Assembly (NCBI GenBank): GCA_049522565.1
Contig: JBEKNT010000064.1
Coordinates: 1-21,339 of the forward strand
Origin: JASHVB01 sp049522565
GTDB lineage: Bacteria > Pseudomonadota > Alphaproteobacteria > Acetobacterales > Acetobacteraceae
DNA length: 21,339 bases
Direction: 5' to 3'
Position 1 is the stretch's first letter. Each line of letters starts with the position of its first letter. The translations under genes and the position numbers were made by a program. The notes beneath the pieces were generated by a model. That model was not told the origin of the DNA, made no database searches, and worked only from the letters and a program-made list of their open reading frames with translations. This document shows, in pieces, positions 7,349 through 13,695 of this stretch.

Positions 7349-8284
7349 ATGGCACTGCTCATTGTCGATCTCGACAAACATATCGGCAACGCCAAGGCAT
7401 GGCGCGACACATTCGGGGAACAGCTTCCCGATCTGGAGATCCGCATTTGGCCTGATGCCGGAAACCTGGCGGATATCGAATATCTCGCCTTCATGCACCC
7501 CGATTTCGATTCCCTTCCCGTTTTTCCGAATTTGAAAGCCATGTTCAGCCGTTCCGCCGGTGTCGAGTCCTTCGTTCTACATCCAAAGCTGCCGAAGGCC
7601 CCGCTATGCAAGGTCGAGCCGCCAGGCGGCGATCCGATGATGACGGAATATGTCGTCATGCATGTTCTGCGTTTGCATCGCGACATGCCCGGGTATCAGG
7701 CGGCTCAGGCCAGGCGGGAGTGGCGCCGCACAACGATCGTGCGGCCCGAGCAAAGGCGTGTCGGATTCCTCGGCTTCGGCATGATGGCGAAGGCGCCGGC
7801 GCTCGTGTTGAAGTCGCTCGGGTTCAAGGTCTCGGCCTGGGTGCGAAACCCGAGGGCGGAAGCTGACGTTCCGATCTGGCATGGCCCCGGCCAACTGGAG
7901 CAATTTCTGCAGCAGACCGACATCGCGGTCTGTCTGTTGCCGCTGACGCGGGAAACCGAGGGCATATTCTGCGCGCGTACCTTCGCCATGATGCCGCGCG
8001 GGGCGATGCTGGTGAATGTCGGGCGCGGCAAGCATGTGGTGGATGCGGATCTGATCGAGGCGCTCGATTCGGGGCAGTTGTCATACGCCGCGTTGGACGC
8101 GCTGTGGCCTGAGCCGCTGCCGCCGACAAGCCCGCTCTGGCTGCATCCCAAAGTTACCGTAATGCCGCACGTGGCACGGCGGCCGACCGTTGCGCAACTC
8201 GTGACCGAGATCGCGGCGAATATCCGCAGCGTCGAGGCGGGCGGGCGGCTGTTGCAGGAAATCGACCGCACAACGGGATATTAG
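7349..8284 (+). CDS. GhrA-like D-isomer-specific 2-hydroxyacid dehydrogenase
   Basis: Predicted to interconvert a 2-oxo acid and a D-2-hydroxy acid with NAD(P)H (glyoxylate/hydroxypyruvate reductase A type). The 311 residues match E. coli GhrA in length and layout. Catalytic residues are all visible: R226 in NVGRG, E255 in WPEPLPP, H274 in MPHVARRP. The C-terminus EIDRTTGY corresponds to the GhrA ending. The nucleotide-binding loop reads GFGMMA (142-147), so the third glycine of GxGxxG is Ala, tolerated in some members. It begins 72 bases after the amidohydrolase on the same strand. In this island it could reduce the 2-oxo product of the aldolase or of the divergent FMN enzyme. Confidence 0.92.
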   Translation: MALLIVDLDKHIGNAKAWRDTFGEQLPDLEIRIWPDAGNLADIEYLAFMHPDFDSLPVFPNLKAMFSRSAGVESFVLHPKLPKAPLCKVEPPGGDPMMTEYVVMHVLRLHRDMPGYQAAQARREWRRTTIVRPEQRRVGFLGFGMMAKAPALVLKSLGFKVSAWVRNPRAEADVPIWHGPGQLEQFLQQTDIAVCLLPLTRETEGIFCARTFAMMPRGAMLVNVGRGKHVVDADLIEALDSGQLSYAALDALWPEPLPPTSPLWLHPKVTVMPHVARRPTVAQLVTEIAANIRSVEAGGRLLQEIDRTTGY

Positions 8285-8394
8285 CCCGACTTGCCTGTGG
8301 CTGGGTCGGCGTGTCCCTTGCCTCGGGCGGCGGTTTCGGTTTGAAAGAGACTAACCCGATCGTGGGATCAATCAACAACACCAGAGGTGGGACC

Positions 8395-9162
8395 ATGCGA
8401 GCGAACAAGATCAAGCAGATGTGGCGTGCCGGGCAATGCGCGACGCTGGGTTGGCTCTCCGTGTCCCACGGGTTCACGGCCGAGGTCATGGCGCGTCAGG
8501 GCTTCGATGCCCTGTGCGTCGACCTGCAGCACGGCACCGCTGAAATGAAAGACGTCCTGCCGATGCTGCAGGCGATCTCGCAGACCGACACGGTCCCGGT
8601 CGTGCGGGTTGCGTGGAACGAGCCCGCGACCATCATGAAGGCGCTGGACCTTGGCGCGATGTGCATCATCGTGCCGCTGGTCAATACCGCCGAGGAAGCC
8701 GCGAAGGCGGTGGCCGCGTGCCGCTACCCGCCCGTCGGCATGCGCTCGTCCGGGCCCGTGCGCGCCGTGCACTACGGCGGCGCCGACTACCAGGCCAAGG
8801 CCAACGACGAGATCGTCATCATGGCCATGATCGAGACGAAGGAGGGCATCGCCAACCTCGATGCCATCTGCGCCACGCCCGGCCTCGATGCCGTCTACAT
8901 CGGGCCGGCCGACCTGTCGTTCGCGCTGGGTCTGGCGCCGCGCGGCGATAACCCTGACCCGCTGCATCTCGCCACCTGCGACAAGATCCGGGAGACAGCG
9001 CATAAGCACGGCATCAAGTGCGTCATGCACTGTGCCGGTGCGGCGTTCGCGGCGGGCGCGGTGAAGCGCGGCTTCGACATGGTGATGCTCACGTCCGATG
9101 CGTCGTGCATGGTCGCCGGCGCACGCATGCAGCTCGACGAGCTCAAGGCCAAGACGGCCTGA
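8395..9162 (+). CDS. HpcH/HpaI-type class II aldolase
   Basis: Predicted to cleave a 4-hydroxy-2-oxo acid to pyruvate plus an aldehyde using a divalent metal; HpaI, GarL and RhmA are family members. The 255 residues are normal. Key residues: H46 in DLQHG, R71 in VVRVAWNEP (pyruvate carboxylate binding), E147 in MIETKEG and D173 in IGPADLS (metal ligands), with the conserved glycine-rich KALDLGAMCIIVPLV (82-96). The frame is open back to 8311, but ATG 8395 follows AGAGGTGGGA (8383-8392) and gives the usual N-terminus. It is co-directional with the preceding dehydrogenase (110-base gap). It is the most diagnostic catabolic enzyme of the island, pointing to a pathway ending in pyruvate. Confidence 0.93.
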   Translation: MRANKIKQMWRAGQCATLGWLSVSHGFTAEVMARQGFDALCVDLQHGTAEMKDVLPMLQAISQTDTVPVVRVAWNEPATIMKALDLGAMCIIVPLVNTAEEAAKAVAACRYPPVGMRSSGPVRAVHYGGADYQAKANDEIVIMAMIETKEGIANLDAICATPGLDAVYIGPADLSFALGLAPRGDNPDPLHLATCDKIRETAHKHGIKCVMHCAGAAFAAGAVKRGFDMVMLTSDASCMVAGARMQLDELKAKTA

Positions 9163-9186
9163 GGATGGTGGCATCGCCGCCGGGGA

Positions 9187-9220
9187 CCTCGATCCGCGAT
9201 CTCACAGAGCGCGATCGAGG
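9187..9220 (+). terminator. Hairpin after the aldolase gene
   Basis: CCTCGATC (9187-9194) and GATCGAGG (9213-9220) form an exact 8-bp stem 24 bases after the aldolase stop, with an 18-base interior that adds a GC/GC pair. No U-tract follows, so termination is only a possibility. Confidence 0.35.
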
Positions 9221-9287
9221 CCGCGGAGAAGACTGAACAGGTGTCCGGCGTCCAACGCCGCGACAGATGAACCAAAGGGAGCATGCA

Positions 9288-9473
9288 GTGGCACGTCGGG
9301 ATGAATTCAAGGCGGACACCAAGGATTTGTTGGCCTAGCGTGTCGGAATGCGCTGCTGAAATCCAAATTGCCGGCAAACCGACCCACCACCGCGGTCCGC
9401 TCCGTTTGCGCGCGCACAATAGCCTGCTGCATGATATTCCTCCGTCCAACGAAGCAGGAAAACGCGCTTGTTG
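9288..9473 (+). pseudogene. Remnant of an HNH-endonuclease-like gene (5' end only)
   Basis: Starting at GTG 9288 after AAGGGAG, the frame reads ARRDEFKADTKDLLA, TAG (9336), RVGMRC, TGA (9357), NPNCR. A one-base frame change just after the CGG at 9372 then gives KPTHHRGP. This matches my recollection of the N-terminus of small HNH-like proteins (…LLAKRVGxRCSNPxCRKxTxGP…), including a CxNPxC zinc knuckle. Two stops and one frameshift within 40 codons mean the gene is dead. Nothing beyond about 9400 resembles the family, so only the first ~45 codons remain. The rest of this 311-base gap holds the hairpin at 9187-9220. Family identity is from memory, not a search. Confidence 0.5.
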
Positions 9474-10628
9474 ATGAGCACCGACCGCATCCTGGTCAGT
9501 CATGTCGGCAGTCTGCCGCGCGCCGAACGATTGACCGACCTGCTGATCCGCCAGGAAGCCGGCGAGGCGATCGATACCGCCGAACTCGCCCGCGAGGTGG
9601 AGACGGCAACCGCGCATGTGATCGGCAAGCAGGTCGAAGCCGGCGTTGACGTGGGCAACGATGGAGAACAATCGCGCGTTGGATTCCAGACCTATGTTCC
9701 GCGCTGCCTGTGCGGCTTCGGCGGCGAGTCCAAACGTCCGCCGGCGCGGGACCAGCTTGAATTCCCCAGCTATGTCCGGCAGTCCGCGGCGCGTTTTCCG
9801 CACATGGCGCGCGCCATGAACGCGCCGGCTGCGCTGTCGGATGTGCGGTATGTCAACAGCGCACCGATCAAGCAAGACGCCGCAAGGCTCCAGCGCATGG
9901 GCGGGCGGTTCAGCGAATGCTTCATGACCGCGCCGTCACCGGGCATCGTCGCCACGACCATGCTCAACCAGCATTACGACAGCCACGAGGCCTATCTGGT
10001 CGCCCTGGCGAAAGCGCTGGCCAACGAATATCGGGCCATCCACGACGCCGGCCTGATCCTGCAGATCGACGCGCCCGACCTGGCGATGGAGCGGCATCGG
10101 TTCTTCGACGGTCTGACCGACGCTGACTTCCTCCGCCAGCTCGAACTGCATGTCGCGGCGATCAATCTGGGCATCGAGGGCATTCCCCGCGACCGCATCC
10201 GGCTGCATGTCTGCTGGGGCAACAATGACGGGCCGCATATCTACGACATCGCGATGGCAGCCATCCTGCCGGAGCTGTACCGTGCCAATGTCGGAGCCCT
10301 TTCGATCGAGTTCGCGAATCCCCGGCACCAGCATGAATACGATGCCCTGCGCGACAATAAGCTGCCCGCGCATATGCTGCTGATGCCCGGTGTTCTCGAT
10401 ACCACAACGAATTTTGTCGAGCATCCGGAACTTGTCGCCCGACGGCTCGAGGAAGCCGTGGCCGTGGTCGGCGACCGTGAGCGGGTGATCGCCGGAACGG
10501 ACTGTGGCTTTGGCACTTTCGCCGGCCGCGAATACGTGGCGGAGGAGATCGTCTGGGTGAAGCTCGCCGCAGCCGCTGAGGGGGCGCGCATCGCGTCGCG
10601 CCGGTTGTGGGGCCGGGCTGGCGAGTGA
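9474..10628 (+). CDS. Cobalamin-independent methionine synthase II family protein (MetE C-domain-like)
   Basis: A stand-alone zinc-dependent methyl/alkyl-transfer barrel of the MetE C-terminal type. The 384 residues correspond to the C-terminal half of MetE only, which is normal for this COG0620 subgroup. Zn ligands are all present: H245 and C247 in LHVCWGN, E279 in SIEFANPRH, C344 in AGTDCGFGTF. The N-terminal SHVGSLPR (9-16) is the family opening. ATG 9474 is annotated, but AGGA at 9456-9459 sits 15 bases away and would suit the TTG at 9468 better, adding two residues. Lone MetE-C-like genes inside catabolic clusters often do not make methionine; methyl, alkyl or thiol-adduct transfer is possible here (inference). 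It is the last plus-strand gene of the island. Confidence 0.9.
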   Translation: MSTDRILVSHVGSLPRAERLTDLLIRQEAGEAIDTAELAREVETATAHVIGKQVEAGVDVGNDGEQSRVGFQTYVPRCLCGFGGESKRPPARDQLEFPSYVRQSAARFPHMARAMNAPAALSDVRYVNSAPIKQDAARLQRMGGRFSECFMTAPSPGIVATTMLNQHYDSHEAYLVALAKALANEYRAIHDAGLILQIDAPDLAMERHRFFDGLTDADFLRQLELHVAAINLGIEGIPRDRIRLHVCWGNNDGPHIYDIAMAAILPELYRANVGALSIEFANPRHQHEYDALRDNKLPAHMLLMPGVLDTTTNFVEHPELVARRLEEAVAVVGDRERVIAGTDCGFGTFAGREYVAEEIVWVKLAAAAEGARIASRRLWGRAGE

Positions 10629-10739
10629 TTGCGCCTTGGCCGAAGATTGCGGCCATCCGCCGAGCGGCCCGTCCTGACCGGCAGCCCGGCACGCAGACCG
10701 CCTCGCCCCGCACCGTGTCGAAACCTCCGCCCCGAGGGC

Positions 10740-11567
10740 CTAGTAGAAAACCAAAGTCCGAACCTCGATGCTCTCGCGCGGCGGCGCGTCATCGGGCGTT
10801 TGCGGGTCCTCGAACGCCCCGTGCGCCGAGAAACGCGCCGGGCCCGAACGTGCTGAGTCGAAGCAGCGGATCAGCACCGCCTCGTCCGGCTGCATCCTTG
10901 GGAAATAGTACCAGCGCTGGTTCGGATTGTAGGTGATCGCGTAGGTCTCGCCGGTGCGATCGGGATAGCGCAGCTCGGAAGCGACAAGGTTCTCGGTCTC
11001 CAGCGTCTCGGCGTCGCACAGCGCCAAGGGCGAGCGCAGCAGCGGGCCAACGATCGGCCGCCAGACATTGTTGATGGCGAAGCGGTGCTTCAGCAGTTCC
11101 TCGGCCTCGTCGCCCATCAGGTCGCGCACGCGCTGTGGCGCCGACCAGGCGGTGTAGTCATTGTGGACCCGACCGGCCGGCAGCTTGACGCCGCTGCCTT
11201 TGACCGCGGCCTTGGCGGCATTGCGCACAATATGGTCGAACGCGACGACCCGCCTGGCCCCGGTTGCCTCTTGCATCAGCCGCTCGCACTCGGGGTAGTA
11301 GACCGAGGTGATGATCGTCTCGTCGTAGAGATCGGTCGCCGCGGTCCGGTGGTGCAGCAGGACGAAGCCCTCGCGGTCGAGCGACAGCGCGTCGTTGACC
11401 GGGCGCGCATCGTGGACGGTGACCTGGTATTCAATCATCTGCCCGTTGCGGGCCGGCATGCCCGGCGGCGGGTCGTAGTTGTACGAAAAGGGCTTCTCCG
11501 CCATGGGCACCATGAAGTTCAGCGGCGCCACGACGCCTTGCAGATCCACGCGTGTCATACCATCCAT
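10740..11567 (-). CDS. CmcJ/NvfI-like Fe(II)/2-oxoglutarate oxygenase family protein
   Basis: Resembles the CmcJ/AsaB/NvfI group (bacterial cephamycin CmcJ, fungal AsaB and endoperoxidase NvfI, gibberellin GA4 desaturase). Its substrate is unknown. Seen in the 275 residues: VVAFDHIVRN (107-116), RVHNDYT (133-139) giving H135-x-D137 of a facial triad, a VWRP block (168-171), TYNPNQRWYYFP (212-223), RCFDS (234-238), SAHGAFEDP (247-255) with H249 as the third ligand, and ESIEVRTLVFY (265-275) whose Arg would hold 2-oxoglutarate. The ATG at 11567 is chosen because GGAGG (minus strand, 11573-11577) lies 5 bases upstream; the ATG at 11579 overlaps that site. It converges on the MetE-like gene with a 111-base gap. 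Confidence 0.85.
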   Translation of the reverse strand: MDGMTRVDLQGVVAPLNFMVPMAEKPFSYNYDPPPGMPARNGQMIEYQVTVHDARPVNDALSLDREGFVLLHHRTAATDLYDETIITSVYYPECERLMQEATGARRVVAFDHIVRNAAKAAVKGSGVKLPAGRVHNDYTAWSAPQRVRDLMGDEAEELLKHRFAINNVWRPIVGPLLRSPLALCDAETLETENLVASELRYPDRTGETYAITYNPNQRWYYFPRMQPDEAVLIRCFDSARSGPARFSAHGAFEDPQTPDDAPPRESIEVRTLVFY

Positions 11568-12171
11568 GGCATCCTCCATTGGCGGACGTTGCCCGTCCGC
11601 GATTTCGCCAGACCTGACGGCAATTCTACACGCTCAATTGCTGCTCCGAAAGCCGGCGCGCCGGGCGTAGGGACATCCAACAAATCGGTCGGTATCAAAC
11701 CGGCGCGCGGCTCCGAAATTGCGGACCGATCATGCCGCGGTCGGCGCAATCCCGGCGCACCGGCCGCGCCGACTGTGTGGTTCGCGAAAGTGGCAAGGAT
11801 TCAGCACGGAGAAAGCGCGGAGGGCACGGTGAACAAGGAGCTTGCGTGCCACCCCGACAGTCGGGGCGGCAGACGGCCTCCGTGCCCTCCTCGCTTGCTC
11901 CGTGCTAAGAATCTTGCTGCATTGCCCAGGCACGTGCGCCGTCATCACCCTTGGTCTCCACGACCCCAGGGAATTGCGGAAAGTCGAGCCAGGTCAGCGG
12001 GCAGTGTCACGAATGCCCCGGTGCTTCCGTCGCATCGCGGTGCTATTTGTCTCCAACGATTGTAGCTCCAGTCAACCCGGTTCAAGCCGCCCATTGGCGT
12101 TCCTACCATCGACGGGTAGAGAAAAGCATCGCTGCCCACCGCAACCTTTCGGGCATAGCAAAGGACCGCAC
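11568..12171. other. Divergent intergenic region with large inverted repeat
   Basis: About 600 bases separate the divergent CmcJ-like and M20D genes. An open frame on the plus strand runs through it into the M20D gene, but its composition is not protein-like and no start is supported. The only clear structure is the inverted repeat at 11793-11917. Promoters for both neighbours should lie here; I could not match either to a consensus with confidence. Confidence 0.6.
11793..11917. repeat. Imperfect inverted repeat with nested hairpin
   Basis: The left arm (11793-11829) and the reverse complement of the right arm (11880-11917) match over about 37 bases apart from a few mismatches and an indel. 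The conserved core is AGCACGGAG-nAAGCG-nGGAGGGCACGG. The 50-base interior contains a second hairpin, CCCCGA/TCGGGG at 11852-11866. No ORF is inside. Size and design resemble the element at 286-458. Confidence 0.65.
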
Positions 12172-13359
12172 ATGCTGCACAACAACCGGATCGCCGCCAT
12201 CACGCCCGAGGTCGTCGCTTGGCGCCACGCCATCCACGCCAACCCCGAACTCGGCTTTCACGAGCACCGGACAGCCGAGTTCGTCGCCCAACAGCTTCGC
12301 TCGTTCGGCCTGGAGGTGCACGAGGGCATCGCCGGCACCGGCGTCGTCGGCACCCTGCGCTGCGGCTCCGGCACCCGCGCCATCGGTCTGCGCGCCGAAC
12401 TCGACGCCCTGCCGATCACCGAGCGGTCCGGCAAGCCCTACGCCTCCCGCAACCCCGGCGTCATGCACGCCTGCGGCCACGACGGCCACGCCGCCTCCCT
12501 GCTCGGCGCCGCCAAGCTGCTGAGCGAACAACCCAACTTCGACGGCACCGTCCACTTCGTCTTCCAGCCGGCCGAAGAAAACGCAGGCGGCGGCATGCGC
12601 ATGATCGACGCCGGCCTGTTCGACCGTTTCCCCGTCGAGGCGATCTACGCCGTGCACAACTGGCCCGGCCTGTCGCTCGGCACGATCGCCACCCGCGTCG
12701 GTCCGATGATGGCCGCCGTCGATAACTTCGAACTGCGCTTCACCGGCACCGGCGCCCACGCCGCAATGCCGCATCTCGGCGACGACCCGATCCTGGCCGC
12801 GGGAGCGTTCGTCGGCTCGGTGCAGCGCATCGTCAGCCGAGCGGTCGATCCGCAGACGCCGCTGGTCGTCAGCATCACCCAGATCCACGGCGGCAACGTC
12901 GGCAACGTCGTGCCGGGCGAGGTCTGGTTGCAAGGCACCTGCCGCTTCTTCGAGCCGACGCTGTCGGAACTCTGCGAACGACTCATCGGCGACATCGCCC
13001 AAGGCGTAGCGGCGGCGCACGGGGTCGCCACGCAACTCGACTACCAGCGCGGCTATCCGCCGGTGATCAACACCGCCGAAGCGGTGGCCTGCGCAGTCGA
13101 GGCAGCCGCCTCCGTCGTGGGCCGCGACCAGGTCAGGACCGAGTTCAACCCCAGCATGGGCTGCGAGGACTTCGCCTACATGATCCGGGCGGCAAGCGGC
13201 GCCTATACCTGGATCGGCACCGGCGAGGCCGGTCCGGGTCAGGGGCTGCATGGCGACCGCTACGACTTCAACGACGCCATCGTGCCGACCGTGCTGGAGT
13301 ATTGGGTCAACCTCGTCACGCAGGTCCTTCCCGCGATGCCGGCGCGAACAACCGCATGA
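12172..13359 (+). CDS. M20D family metallo-amidohydrolase (hippurate hydrolase/IAA-amino acid hydrolase-like)
   Basis: Predicted to hydrolyse N-acyl amino acids or related amides with a two-metal centre, in the cytoplasm (no signal peptide). The 395 residues match the family. Motifs: RAELDALPI (74-82), MHACGHDGHAA (98-108) with metal ligands C101 and H103, QPAEEN (132-137) with E135/E136, VHNWP with H162, the dimerisation-domain GTGAHAAMPH (192-201), and near the C-terminus GCEDFAYM and a ligand His in GLHGDRYDFND. The start at 12172 follows AAGGA with a 6-base spacer and gives the usual N-terminus; the longer upstream frame is rejected. It stands alone on its strand, so there is no operon clue to its substrate. 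Confidence 0.95.
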   Translation: MLHNNRIAAITPEVVAWRHAIHANPELGFHEHRTAEFVAQQLRSFGLEVHEGIAGTGVVGTLRCGSGTRAIGLRAELDALPITERSGKPYASRNPGVMHACGHDGHAASLLGAAKLLSEQPNFDGTVHFVFQPAEENAGGGMRMIDAGLFDRFPVEAIYAVHNWPGLSLGTIATRVGPMMAAVDNFELRFTGTGAHAAMPHLGDDPILAAGAFVGSVQRIVSRAVDPQTPLVVSITQIHGGNVGNVVPGEVWLQGTCRFFEPTLSELCERLIGDIAQGVAAAHGVATQLDYQRGYPPVINTAEAVACAVEAAASVVGRDQVRTEFNPSMGCEDFAYMIRAASGAYTWIGTGEAGPGQGLHGDRYDFNDAIVPTVLEYWVNLVTQVLPAMPARTTA

Positions 13360-13395
13360 GCGCGGCGCTCGTCCGTTTTCGTTAATGGCGCCTGC

Positions 13396-13511
13396 GTCGT
13401 CATGCCGACGCAGGTCGGCATCCATGGTTTTGCCGCGTGCAAGAAAGGCAAGTCGTGGATGGCGCTCCGGAGCCTGCCCCCGGGCACTTGACCCGGTGGC
13501 CCGCCATGACG
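13396..13511. repeat. REP-like palindromic repeat, copy A
   Basis: This is a pair of head-to-head palindromic units. The left unit is a hairpin (ATGCCGAC/GTCGGCAT). The right unit, 13450-13511, matches 17541-17602 (copy B) at 59 of 62 positions; it starts AAGTCGTGGATGGCG and ends CCCGCCATGACG. It carries inner and outer nested dyads. No coding potential. Confidence 0.85.
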
Positions 13512-13628
13512 TGGGCGCAGAGCCCGTGCGTCAGCTTCAAGCGGCGCTTTGATCCACGAGCCGCTGTCCGGCGCCGTCATTCGCCTCCCATTGCCATTGC
13601 ATGACAATCCGCCGCCGCGCCCCGGCGC

Positions 13629-13642
13629 TTGACCCACATCAA
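13629..13642 (+). promoter_or_regulatory. FNR/FixK-type binding site candidate
   Basis: TTGAC-CCAC-ATCAA matches the established FNR/FixK/Anr consensus TTGAT-N4-ATCAA at 9 of 10 defined positions. Its centre is about 60 bases before the ATG of the DUF47-like gene, a plausible activator distance for a class II promoter with a short leader. This would place the PhoU-like/dikinase-like pair under oxygen-responsive control. The match is seen; regulation is inference. Confidence 0.5.
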
Positions 13643-13695
13643 GGCCCCCGTGCCCGCAACGCGCTTCACTCCCGCCCGTCACGCCGGAGGGACCG

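Larger units (their letters stand above)
13360..13695. other. Intergenic region: REP-like repeat plus FNR-like site
   Basis: There is no gene in these 336 bases. The first half is occupied by repeat copy A (13396-13511). The second half holds the FNR/FixK-like site at 13629-13642 and the ribosome binding site GGAGGG (13686-13691) of the downstream gene. Confidence 0.75.

Noticed and set aside
9336..9359. TGA at 9357 as another possible selenocysteine codon (between RC and NPNC)
   Set aside because: A TAG lies 21 bases upstream in the same frame and a frameshift follows, so decay explains it better.
12103..13425. Long minus-strand frame opposite the M20D gene; similarly 13768-14958 and 5413-6459
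   Set aside because: These are complementary-strand shadows; the plus-strand genes carry full family motifs.
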